The position numbers and the translations under genes were made by a program. From Pseudomonas batumici (GTDB taxonomy: Bacteria > Pseudomonadota > Gammaproteobacteria > Pseudomonadales > Pseudomonadaceae), in contig NZ_JXDG01000053.1 of NCBI RefSeq assembly GCF_000820515.1, positions 55,006 through 119,005 on the forward strand: 64,000 bases of DNA. Direction: 5' to 3'. The notes beneath the pieces are model-generated. The model did no database searches. It was not told the origin of the DNA and saw only the letters and a program-made list of their open reading frames with translations. Below, in pieces: positions 54,931 to 62,855 of this stretch (position 1 is the first letter of the stretch; every line of letters starts with the position of its first letter).

Positions 54931-56073
54931 ATGGAAGACAAAACGATCCAGTTCAATCGCCCCTACATGACGGGGAAAGAGCTTTATTACATTGCTGAAG
55001 CCAAGTTCGGCAATATCCTCGCCGGCGATGGCCCGTTCACCAAGCGGTGCCATGAGTGGTTGACCGAACGTACCGGTTCGAGCAAGGTCTTGCTGACCCA
55101 CTCCTGCACGGCAGCGCTGGAAATGTCCGCGTTGTTGTTGGACATCCAGCCGGGCGACGAGGTCATCATGCCCTCGTTCACGTTCGTTTCCACGGCCAAT
55201 GCCTTCGTTTTGCGCGGCGGCGTTCCCGTGTTCGTCGATATCCGTCCAGATACCCTGAACCTGGATGAGACGCTGATCGAGGCGGCCATCACGCCGCGCA
55301 CCAAGGCAATCGTGCCGGTTCATTATGCGGGCGTGAGTTGCGAGATGGATACGATCATGGAGATCGCCCAGCGTCACAACCTGAAGGTGGTCGAGGATGC
55401 GGCGCAGGGGGTCATGGCCGCTTACAAGGGCCGGCCTCTGGGCAGTATCGGGGACTTCGGCGCCTTCAGCTTCCATGAAACCAAGAACGTCATTTCGGGC
55501 GAGGGCGGCGCATTGCTCGTCAATGATCCTGCGTATGTGTTACGCGCAGAAATCATCCGCGAAAAAGGCACTGACCGTAGCCGTTTCTTCCGCGGCGAGG
55601 TCGACAAATACACTTGGCAGGAAGTCGGGTCGTCATTCCTTCCAGGCGACGTGACTGCCGCGTTTCTCTGGGCGCAGTTGGAAGAGGCCGAACACATCAC
55701 GCAGGCGCGGCTTGCCATCTGGCAGCGGTATCACGAATTGCTGGCGCCGCTGGAAACCAGCGGGGCACTGCGCCGCCCTATCGTGCCAGCCGACTGCCAG
55801 CACAACGCGCACATGTACTACGTGCTGCTGCCCGCAGACGTGCCGCGACAACCGGTGCTCGATGGCCTCAAGCGAGAGGGAATCAATTCGGTCTTCCATT
55901 ACGTGCCCCTGCACTCCTCGCCGGCTGGCCAGCGTTACGGCCGTGTCCATGGCGCCATGGACAACACGGTGAGCCTCTCGGAACGCTTGCTGCGACTGCC
56001 GCTGTGGGTAGGTATGTCGGTCGAGCAGCAGGAACGTGTGGTGGAGGTCTTGCGGGACGAACTGTGTCGCTGA
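54931..56073 (+). CDS. dTDP-4-amino-4,6-dideoxy-hexose transaminase (WecE/RffA-like)
   Basis: A 380-residue DegT/DnrJ/EryC1 PLP aminotransferase. The N-terminus is FNRPYMTGKELYYIAEA, then LAGDGPFTKRCHEWL, LTHSCTAALEMSALLL, EDAAQGVMA, and the PLP lysine in SFHETKNVISGEGGAL. It is very like WecE, which converts dTDP-4-keto-6-deoxyglucose to dTDP-Fuc4N. No rmlA/rmlB homologue is in the window, so the keto sugar must come from elsewhere. GAAGG precedes the two adjacent ATGs (54928, 54931). It is the last gene of the eight-gene operon. Confidence 0.85.
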   Translation: MEDKTIQFNRPYMTGKELYYIAEAKFGNILAGDGPFTKRCHEWLTERTGSSKVLLTHSCTAALEMSALLLDIQPGDEVIMPSFTFVSTANAFVLRGGVPVFVDIRPDTLNLDETLIEAAITPRTKAIVPVHYAGVSCEMDTIMEIAQRHNLKVVEDAAQGVMAAYKGRPLGSIGDFGAFSFHETKNVISGEGGALLVNDPAYVLRAEIIREKGTDRSRFFRGEVDKYTWQEVGSSFLPGDVTAAFLWAQLEEAEHITQARLAIWQRYHELLAPLETSGALRRPIVPADCQHNAHMYYVLLPADVPRQPVLDGLKREGINSVFHYVPLHSSPAGQRYGRVHGAMDNTVSLSERLLRLPLWVGMSVEQQERVVEVLRDELCR

Positions 56074-56439
56074 TCCGACAAGCACTCTTGCCTGAGTTCG
56101 GCGCGATCCCGAGTCCGAGCTTTATCGCAGCAGCTTTCTGCTCGGCGCGTTCTTTGTAGCCAAGAAGGCCAAGCACTCGGCCAGTGTGCGTGCTTGTCCC
56201 GTGGAAACCGCCTCGGGCATGTTGGTGCATCGTGTGATTGAAGGGCAGGCCAGCGATACGACTGACTGCCTGGTGGATTTGTGACACGAGTGGCCATTTC
56301 AAGTAGAGCAAATCACAATCGTATCCACCGAAAGCGAGCGCTTTCCAGGTCTTCCGGATAGAAGTATGGGGGGATTACACAAATCTCTACATAGCTCGAT
56401 CACCGAAGAGTTCAAACATCGATGGACCAGCCACCTCGA
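56074..56439. other. Decayed intergenic DNA after the aminotransferase gene
   Basis: No credible gene on either strand. Open frames here are short and match nothing I recognise. The stretch leads into identifiable IS66 and wbpL relics, so it is probably debris from insertions and deletions. Confidence 0.5.
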
Positions 56440-56562
56440 CTAGGTAAGCCGGCTGCTGAACGGGAATGTAGCCTCGACAACCTTGCGTTTGAACGCTAAA
56501 GGGAAGTTTGGGCGGCGACCGGGGCGACGGGCTGGGGCAACGGTATCCAAGATAGTGTCCAC
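56440..56562 (-). pseudogene. IS66 TnpA (OrfA) N-terminal relic
   Basis: From a GTG at 56562 the minus strand encodes about 33 residues matching the IS66 OrfA start: DTVAPARRPGRRPNFPLAFK then RKVVEATF. It then diverges and stops within 7 codons. The helix-turn-helix part that follows in intact OrfA (ASVSRIAREH-type) is missing. An inverted pair AAGATAGTG / CACTATCTT (56549-56586) lies at its start. Confidence 0.65.
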
Positions 56563-56568
56563 TAAAAA

Positions 56569-56863
56569 ATGGTGCCCACTATCTTGGCCGATTTGGAGGG
56601 CTGTCAGGAGAGGGTGCTGGCCGGACGGTTGCGGAGCTCTCGTCCCTCCCCTGCGCGAATTTTTCCGGGTGACGCAGGAAGTGGTTTTCTAGACAGGGTA
56701 TTAAGCGTATTTTCGCTACAGCTACAGGCGGTCTTGCATGGCACGAGCCTGTTTCGGGGGGATTCTGATCGGGGTCTTCGTCGTGGGTGCGACGTTCACA
56801 TTGATAAGGCGATTTTTGCAGCGTGCAAGGGTCTATGAAGCGCACTGTAGCTACGTGTACTAG
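56569..56863 (+). pseudogene. wbpL: wbpL relic (second copy, frameshifted 3' part)
   Basis: Frame 1 gives PSPARIFPGDAGSGFLDRVL, matching the intact WbpL segment NFPPAKIFMGDAGSGFLGIV. After a frameshift near 56750, another frame gives ILIGVFVVGATFTLIRRFLQ then RARVYEAHCSYVY and a stop, matching LLGVFIVDATFTLIRRLLRG then DKVYEAHRSHGYQ. The first two thirds of the gene and the last quarter are gone. It shows that the second wbpM was once preceded by its own wbpL. Confidence 0.78.
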
Positions 56864-56920
56864 ATGTTCAGTCCCGGAAAGTCATGGTGCATCCTTGACC
56901 CCTCAGAAGGAGGATGCATT

Positions 56921-57651
56921 TTGGAAGGACGTGTCCATGGCTCAGCCCGAACGACGCCGCGAATTAGAGCCGAGCTCCAAGCGTCGCAAGAGTCGAATCG
57001 AAAGCTTGCCACTCGCTACAGATTGAACGTGAAAACTGTTGCCAAGTGGCGAGCTCGCTCAACAACCCAAGACTCACGAATGGGGCCTGCCAAGCCCAGT
57101 AGTGCTTGCCTCACAGTGTCGGAAGAGGCAATGGTGGTCGACTTCCGCCGTCGCACGATGCTGCCGTTGGACGACATGCTGGGGCATCTCCACGAGAGCC
57201 TTCCCCAACTGAGTCACAGCGCCCTGCACCGGTGCCTGGTTCGTCATGGCATCAGCCAACGACCCAGCACCACCAACGCAACCAAGCGTGGAAAATTTTC
57301 ACCCGTTGAGATGGGTTATCTGCACATCGATAGTTCCGAGCTACGCCTGGAGCATGGCAAACGGCATTTGTTCGTCACTATCGATCGAGTCACCAAATTC
57401 ACCTATGTGGCTTTTTACGATGCGGCGACGAAACGCAATGGCGCCGTTTTTTTGCGGGAAGTCGTTGATGCCTTTCCGTACAAAATTCATACGGTGCTGA
57501 CTGATAACGGAGCTGCGTTTACTGAGCAGCCAGACATCTGAAGGCGCTGAGGTGGCGAACGCCCTTCAGGGTGATCTGCGAAGCCTGGACTCTGACTCCA
57601 GAACGTTTCAAGATCAATCCGCACCACCTCATTCCGGGACCGCACACCTAG
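56921..57651 (+). pseudogene. IS481-type transposase with internal deletion
   Basis: The start is TTG 56921 after AGAAGGAGG. The N-terminal part has GRVHGSARTTPRIRAELQAS, a helix-turn-helix (RYRLNVKTVAKWRAR) and the DDE core with first Asp in YLHIDSSELR and second Asp in VLTDNGAAF. The frame stops at 57541. In another frame, 57541-57651 encodes the C-terminus (KALRWRTPFRVICEAWTLTP then FKINPHHLIPGPHT). The middle with the catalytic Glu is deleted, so the enzyme is dead. Confidence 0.8.
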
Positions 57652-57856
57652 TGTTCAGCACGTCAATTAGGTACGCATTCAATCGTCACATTGGGGAGGG
57701 GCGATTGGCCGATTTTGATTATTATCGCTTGCTTTGTATGTTGGTTTTTTCGTTCTGGATGGTTTGATCGGCTTGGTTATAGAGTATGTTCCCTTGGTGA
57801 TTTTAGAGGTATGGTTTCATGTTGCGGTATTGAAGGGTTTTATGTGAAATTAATTT

Positions 57857-57884
57857 TTGTCAAGGTGGTTTTGCTTTGTAGAGT
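57857..57884 (+). promoter_or_regulatory. Candidate promoter for the second wbpM
   Basis: TTGTCA (57857-57862), 16 bp spacer, TAGAGT (57879-57884), ending 22 bp before the ATG. A TATAAA at 57884-57889 is a rival -10 but at 21 bp spacing. The IS relic upstream would otherwise leave this gene without its operon promoter. Confidence 0.35.
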
Positions 57885-57906
57885 ATAAAAGGTGTGCAAC
57901 GGGATT

Positions 57907-59901
57907 ATGGATAAAATACGAGAATATTTGTTGAGCCTTCCGCGTCGACGCAAGCGAATTTTGCAAGTTATTACAGACTTCCTGCTGGTCTGGATAGCCT
58001 TGTGGATGGCATTTGCCGTCCGCTTGGGCATAGATGACATGAAAAATCCATTGATTCAAAACTTTTGGTTATTTATAGCGTCTACGGTTATCGCGATCCC
58101 TCTTTTTGTCCGATTCGGGATGTACCGGGCGGTGATGCGTTACTTTGGTAATGATGCATTGATTGCAATTTTCAAGGCTGTCAGTCTTTCGGCGTTGATT
58201 CTTGGAGTGGTGGTGTACTGGTACAGCGACCATCAGCACGTCGTCCCTCGTTCGATCATTTTTAACTACTGGTGGTTAAGCCTGATGACGGTTGGCGGGC
58301 TGCGTTTGGCCATGCGCCAATATTTTCTGGGCGACTGGTTTATCCCGGCACAGCACGTTCCATTCACCAATCGTGACAATGGATTGCCTCGTGTTGCCAT
58401 TTATGGCGCAGGTGCTGCCGGTAACCAACTGGTTGCGGCCTTGCGCATGGGGCGGGTTATGCGCCCGGTGGCGTTTATCGATGATGATAAGAGCATTGCC
58501 GATCGGGTAATTTCCGGTTTGCAAGTGTACAAGCCCAAGCACATTCAACGCATGATCGAGGCTACCGGAGCTGAAGAAATCCTACTGGCAGTTCCTTCGG
58601 CCAATCGTGCGCGTCGCCGCGAGATTCTGGCCTTTCTGGAAAGCTTTCCACTTCATGTTCGAAGTGTGCCCGGTTTTATGGATCTGGCCAGTGGCCGGGT
58701 CAAGGTCGATGATATTCAGGAAGTTGACATTGCGGATTTGCTCGGACGTGATGCTGTTCCCGCTCAAGAAGAACTGCTCGAACGCTGCATCAAGGGACGT
58801 TCGGTGTTGGTCACGGGGGCCGGCGGCTCAATCGGTTCTGAGCTGTGCCGACAGATTTTGGCGCTTCGCCCCACTACGCTCCTGCTTTACGAGCACAGCG
58901 AGTTCAATCTTTACAGTATCCTCTCCGAGCTTGAACAGCGTGTTGATCGAGAGTCACTGCCGTTGCGTTTACTCCCAATCCTGGGTTCCGTGCGTGATCA
59001 GGACAAGCTCCTGTCGGTCATGAAAACCTGGCATGTCGAGACGGTTTACCATGCGGCGGCCTATAAGCATGTCCCGATGGTTGAACATAATATTGCAGAG
59101 GGCGTGCTCAACAATGTGGTCGGCACATTGAATACCGCACAAGCCGCCTTGCAAGCAGGTGTTGCAAACTTTGTGCTGATTTCCACCGACAAGGCCGTGC
59201 GTCCAACCAATGTGATGGGCAGTACCAAGCGCCTGGCTGAAATGACGCTGCAGGCGCTCAGTCGTGAGTTCGCCCCCGTACTGTTTGGCGATCAAGTCAA
59301 TGTATCGCGGGTTAACAAGACTCGATTCACCATGGTCCGTTTTGGCAACGTGCTCGGCTCTTCAGGCTCTGTGATTCCACTGTTTCACAAGCAAATAAAT
59401 GCAGGCGGGCCACTGACCGTTACCCACCCGAAGATCACGCGTTACTTCATGACCATTCCGGAAGCGGCCCAGTTGGTCATTCAGGCCGGTTCTATGGGGC
59501 AGGGGGGCGATGTCTTTGTCCTGGATATGGGCGAACCGGTCAAAATCGTCGAACTGGCTGAAAAAATGATCCATCTCTCCGGCTTGAGCGTGCGTACAGA
59601 CAAGAATCCTCATGGAGACATCTCGATTGAGTTCACCGGGTTGCGTCCGGGTGAGAAACTCTACGAGGAGTTGCTGATCGGCGACAACGTCGCCGCGACT
59701 CAGCATCCGATGATTATGAGCGCTCATGAGGATATGTTGCCATGGGATGTGCTCAAGTCCAGGTTGTATGAGTTGCTGGCTGCCGTTGAGAGCGATGATT
59801 ACGTGCGCGTACGTCAAATGTTACGCGACACCGTGAGCGGCTACACTCCCGACGGTGAGATCGTCGACTGGATTTACCAGCAGCGCCGTATGGACCCCTG
59901 A
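57907..59901 (+). CDS. wbpM: UDP-GlcNAc 4,6-dehydratase WbpM, copy 2
   Basis: 664 residues, the same length as copy 1, and nearly collinear with it. Four N-terminal helices, VAIYGAGAAGNQLVAAL, VTGAGGSIGSELCRQI and STDKAVRPTNVMGSTKR are all intact. Differences are scattered substitutions (for example RARLLSLPRRHK versus REYLLSLPRRRK at the N-terminus), so both copies look functional. This one sits beside comEA, the conserved right border, and is therefore the ancestral-position copy. ATG 57907 is preferred to GTG 57892. Confidence 0.93.
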   Translation: MDKIREYLLSLPRRRKRILQVITDFLLVWIALWMAFAVRLGIDDMKNPLIQNFWLFIASTVIAIPLFVRFGMYRAVMRYFGNDALIAIFKAVSLSALILGVVVYWYSDHQHVVPRSIIFNYWWLSLMTVGGLRLAMRQYFLGDWFIPAQHVPFTNRDNGLPRVAIYGAGAAGNQLVAALRMGRVMRPVAFIDDDKSIADRVISGLQVYKPKHIQRMIEATGAEEILLAVPSANRARRREILAFLESFPLHVRSVPGFMDLASGRVKVDDIQEVDIADLLGRDAVPAQEELLERCIKGRSVLVTGAGGSIGSELCRQILALRPTTLLLYEHSEFNLYSILSELEQRVDRESLPLRLLPILGSVRDQDKLLSVMKTWHVETVYHAAAYKHVPMVEHNIAEGVLNNVVGTLNTAQAALQAGVANFVLISTDKAVRPTNVMGSTKRLAEMTLQALSREFAPVLFGDQVNVSRVNKTRFTMVRFGNVLGSSGSVIPLFHKQINAGGPLTVTHPKITRYFMTIPEAAQLVIQAGSMGQGGDVFVLDMGEPVKIVELAEKMIHLSGLSVRTDKNPHGDISIEFTGLRPGEKLYEELLIGDNVAATQHPMIMSAHEDMLPWDVLKSRLYELLAAVESDDYVRVRQMLRDTVSGYTPDGEIVDWIYQQRRMDP

Positions 59902-59959
59902 TCGTTACACACTTGGTAATGACGTGGTTTTTGACAGGCGACCCTCATCATCTAGGTTT

Positions 59960-59988
59960 GGAAAGCAGCTTCGGAAAAGCTGCTTTCC
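59960..59988. terminator. Perfect hairpin between wbpM copy 2 and comEA
   Basis: GGAAAGCAGCTT / AAGCTGCTTTCC, 12 bp perfect arms with a 5-nt loop, 58 bp after the wbpM stop. There is no T-run after it; it may slow or end O-antigen transcription, or act as an mRNA-stabilising stem. Confidence 0.5.
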
Positions 59989-60014
59989 TATCACGATGTC
60001 ATGGAGTGTCACTT

Positions 60015-60353
60015 ATGCGTACAGGCCTTCTCTCTTCCTTCGCTTTCGCCCTGCTGCTGGGCATCACTGGCGTGGTCAATGCTGCTCCGACCGCAACCGC
60101 CAAGACCGACCCGGCAGCTCCCGCTTCAAGCCAGGCAGCCGCAACCGCCAAGCCCGGCAAGCTCAATCTCAATACCGCCGACGCCCAGACCATTCAGAGC
60201 GAACTCTCCGGTATAGGTGAAGCAAAAGCCCAGGCCATTGTCGCCTATCGTGAGGCGAACGGTCCTTTCTCTTCAGTGGATGAGTTGCTCGAAGTCAAAG
60301 GCATAGGCAAGTCGCTGCTCGACAAGAATCGCGACAAGCTTGATATCAACTGA
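60015..60353 (+). CDS. ComEA-like helix-hairpin-helix protein
   Basis: A 112-residue protein with a signal peptide (MRTGLLSSFAFALLLGITGVVNA), an Ala/Thr-rich linker and a C-terminal double helix-hairpin-helix (LNLNTADAQTIQSELSGIGE, VDELLEVKGIGKSLLDKN). Periplasmic DNA-binding ComEA relatives function in DNA uptake; a role in competence here is not shown. ATG 60015 follows GGAG by 8 nt. In Pseudomonas it marks the right border of the O-antigen locus. Confidence 0.88.
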   Translation: MRTGLLSSFAFALLLGITGVVNAAPTATAKTDPAAPASSQAAATAKPGKLNLNTADAQTIQSELSGIGEAKAQAIVAYREANGPFSSVDELLEVKGIGKSLLDKNRDKLDIN

Positions 60354-60411
60354 ATACGGTCATCGGGGGAAGGGGCCTTTCCAGTGATCGGCCTCTTCTC
60401 AAGGCGGCGTC

Positions 60412-60972
60412 TTATTCCACCTGGCCCTTCAAATGCGCTTTCGCTACCGCCAATATCTTCTGCGCCAACGCGTCGTCCTCGGCACTCCTGGATAGCACCA
60501 GCGCCCCCACCAGTGTCGCCAGCATGACAATGCTCTGGTCCTGTGCCTCCGGCCCCGACCCCAGCGCCTCCTCCACTTGCTTGAGCCGCGACTCGATCAC
60601 CGTATCCGTCGTCGGGCTCGGTTCCCCTCGCTGTCCCAGCTCCAGGCACATGGTCGGTAGCGGGCAGCCGTGATCCGGGGTGGTCAGGTGCCACTCGGAC
60701 AGATAGCTATCGATAAAGGCCGGCAGCGGCTTGTCCTGGCTGAACAGCGTATCGCAGTGCACATCCAGCTCGGCCGCCGCTTCCTGCAGCGCCTTCTCCA
60801 CCAACTCATCCTTGGATTTGAAATGCGCGTAGAAGCCACCATGGGTCAGACCCAGCGCCTTCATCAGGGGTTGCAGGCCAGTCGCGCCAATACCATCGCG
60901 TCGAAAGCGGGCGGCGGCCTCCTTGATGATGCGTTCGTGGGTCTGGGCTTTGTGGTCTTGCGAATACCGCAT
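60412..60972 (-). CDS. TetR/AcrR family regulator
   Basis: A 186-residue repressor. The N-terminal helix-turn-helix is at about 10-55 (RIIKEAAARFRRDGIGATGL, LTHGGFYAHFKSKDELV). The ligand domain includes GCPLPTMCLELGQRGEPS, which suggests the AcrR/NemR-like subgroup that often carries a cysteine. No operator or target gene could be identified; it faces away from the GntR gene across a 166 bp gap. Confidence 0.86.
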   Translation of the reverse strand: MRYSQDHKAQTHERIIKEAAARFRRDGIGATGLQPLMKALGLTHGGFYAHFKSKDELVEKALQEAAAELDVHCDTLFSQDKPLPAFIDSYLSEWHLTTPDHGCPLPTMCLELGQRGEPSPTTDTVIESRLKQVEEALGSGPEAQDQSIVMLATLVGALVLSRSAEDDALAQKILAVAKAHLKGQVE

Positions 60973-61100
60973 GGCGGGCTCTCCAAATCGTTAAGCCATG
61001 ATAACCGTGACTTATGGACGACTTGTCATGTTTTTTCAGGTGCTGCAGAACGAGTGGAGAAAAGCATAAGAAACAGATGTGGCACGAATAGTGATTACCC

Positions 61101-61125
61101 ATTGTTCTACGATTGTTGAACAATC
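61101..61125. promoter_or_regulatory. Candidate operator of the GntR regulator
   Basis: GATTGTTGAACAATC (61111-61125) is a perfect 7+1+7 palindrome ending 14 bp before the GntR gene start. A further half-site ATTGTTC is at 61101. FCD-type GntR proteins bind short palindromes of the TTGT-ACAA kind, so autoregulation is likely. Confidence 0.5.
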
Positions 61126-61138
61126 CGAGGCGATGATC

Positions 61139-61792
61139 ATGAGTGCACAGCTGTCCCTGGCCGACCAGATTACCCTGGAGTTGCGCGCCGACATTATCGG
61201 CGGTCGCCTGCTGCCGGGCATGCCGCTGGTGGAGAACGATCTGGTCAGTACCTACAACGCCTCGCGAAACACGATTCGCGAGGCGCTCCACCGGCTTGGC
61301 CAGGAAGGCCTGGCGCGTTACGTGCGGAACAAGGGCGTGATGGTGCGACGTCTGGGGCGTGATGAGGTGCGCGACCTTTTCCAGGTTCGCCGCACCCTGG
61401 AGCTGCAGGCCATCGCCCTCAGCAAACCCCTGCGCGAATACCAATCCGACCGCATGCTCGAATCCATCGAGGCGGCCGAGCTGGCCCGCGAGCGCGAGGA
61501 CTGGCGCGCCCTGGGTACCCACAGCCTGGCGTTTCACCAACATATCGTCGGTTTGATGCGCAGCCCCCTGTTCGATGAGTTCTTTACCAACATCGTCGCG
61601 CAGTTGCGCCTGGTGTTTTGTGCGGCACCCGATGAGCAGCGTTTTCAAGCACCCTGGCTGGCGCGTGACCGCTATATCCACGACCGGCTCGTCGAGGGCG
61701 ACAAGCAAGCCGCAGGGGAGGCGATGAGCCTTTACCTCGACGATTCCGAGCAGATGCTGCTCGACTTTTTAAGCCGTCCTTCCCATCACTGA
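61139..61792 (+). CDS. GntR family regulator with FCD domain
   Basis: A 217-residue protein. The winged helix-turn-helix is at about 5-70 (ASRNTIREALHRLGQEGLAR, VRNKGVMVRRL) and the FCD ligand domain at about 75-215 (FQVRRTLELQAIALS, HSLAFHQHIVGLM). It is likely the local regulator of the DUF1989 gene 15 nt downstream. ATG 61139 is preferred, 8 nt after CGAGG; ATG 61133 is possible. Ligand unknown. Confidence 0.87.
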   Translation: MSAQLSLADQITLELRADIIGGRLLPGMPLVENDLVSTYNASRNTIREALHRLGQEGLARYVRNKGVMVRRLGRDEVRDLFQVRRTLELQAIALSKPLREYQSDRMLESIEAAELAREREDWRALGTHSLAFHQHIVGLMRSPLFDEFFTNIVAQLRLVFCAAPDEQRFQAPWLARDRYIHDRLVEGDKQAAGEAMSLYLDDSEQMLLDFLSRPSHH

Positions 61793-61807
61793 TCGAGGAT
61801 CTTGACC

Positions 61808-62659
61808 ATGTACAAAGACTATCCCGCCGCCTATCAGGTCAGCAAAGGGTCGGCCTTGCAGGTGGACACCGCGTTCTACGAGCGTATTCGCGAGGAGAAA
61901 GACGCTCGTACGCTGATCGAGCAGTTCGAGGTGCCGATCCGTACCGGGCGGGCCTGGAAGGTGCCGGCCGGCCATGTGTTCCGGGTGACCACTCCGGTTG
62001 GCCCGCAGGTCGGTGATTTCAACGTCTGGAATGCCAACGACCCGCGCGAGCGCCTCTGGGGGGCACGGACCCGTCAGTTGCAAGGCGCTCACGTCAGTAC
62101 CCATGACCGGCTCTGGTCGAACCTGCCGTTCCTGCGTCCTCTGGTCACCATCACCGACGACAGCCTGGCCGGCTACGGGATCGACGAGCATGGCGGGCGT
62201 CTGCACGATCTGTTAGGCACGCGCTGTGATCCCTATGTGAATCGGATGCTGACGGGGGAAGACTTCCATCATCACTGTCACTCGAACCTGACCCGCGCCG
62301 TGCTGCCCCATGGCTTGACCGAGTTCGATGTCCACGACGTGTTGAACATCTTCCAGTGCACCGGGCTCAATCATGACGACATGTATTTCATGAAGGCCTG
62401 TCCGGCGCAGAAGGGCGATTACCTGGAATTCTTTGCCGAGATCGACCTGCTGTGCGCGCTGTCCACCTGTCCTGGTGGCGATCTCTCATTACCGATGTGG
62501 GGCCCCGAGGCACAGGACCCGCTCAGCGTCTGTCGCCCGCTGGGGGTGGAGGTCTATCGACTGGAGCCGTCATTGCTCGAAGGCTGGAGCTCGCCTGAGC
62601 GAGCAGCCTACAAGGGCCTGCATGGCTTGCACATCGCCAAGGCTGACTGGGAGAAGTGA
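61808..62659 (+). CDS. DUF1989 (urea carboxylase-associated) family protein
   Basis: A 283-residue protein of the DUF1989 family: GRAWKVPAGHVFRVTTPVGP, QVGDFNVWNAND, THDRLWSNLPFL, CHSNLTRAVLP and NIFQCTGLNHDDMYF. Relatives are urea carboxylase-associated proteins and guanidine/urea degradation helpers that bind metal through His and Cys. There is no urea carboxylase here. It follows the GntR gene by 15 nt and probably forms an operon with it. The nearby transporter gene suggests amine use, but that is speculative. Confidence 0.82.
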   Translation: MYKDYPAAYQVSKGSALQVDTAFYERIREEKDARTLIEQFEVPIRTGRAWKVPAGHVFRVTTPVGPQVGDFNVWNANDPRERLWGARTRQLQGAHVSTHDRLWSNLPFLRPLVTITDDSLAGYGIDEHGGRLHDLLGTRCDPYVNRMLTGEDFHHHCHSNLTRAVLPHGLTEFDVHDVLNIFQCTGLNHDDMYFMKACPAQKGDYLEFFAEIDLLCALSTCPGGDLSLPMWGPEAQDPLSVCRPLGVEVYRLEPSLLEGWSSPERAAYKGLHGLHIAKADWEK

Positions 62660-62687
62660 GAGGAGGGCATGCTTGCAGAGTGGACGA

Positions 62688-62855
62688 TCAGCGATCCTTT
62701 GCATCCTGGGCGTCCATTTCGGCATTACGCTCCTGAATGCGCCGACGTTGTTCGTCGGTCAGTTCCACTTTGCTCGCGGTGTCGCGCAACATCATCAGGC
62801 TGCCGACGATGGAGCCGATGGCAACGACGATGATCAACCAGGCATACCAGGGCAT
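62688..62855 (-). CDS. Small DUF2897-like membrane protein
   Basis: A 55-residue protein, easily missed because of its length. It begins MPWYAWLIIVVAIGSIVGSL (one membrane helix) and continues MMLRDTASKVELTDEQRRRI, ending in a charged helix. AAGGAGAA lies 5 nt before the ATG (62861-62868 on the plus strand). The pattern matches the small DUF2897 family seen across Pseudomonas; function unknown. It is on the same strand as the permease gene downstream. Confidence 0.8.
   Translation of the reverse strand: MPWYAWLIIVVAIGSIVGSLMMLRDTASKVELTDEQRRRIQERNAEMDAQDAKDR

Noticed and set aside
55883..56311. 142-codon minus-strand frame after the aminotransferase
   Set aside because: Mostly antisense to the aminotransferase end; the rest matches nothing I recognise.
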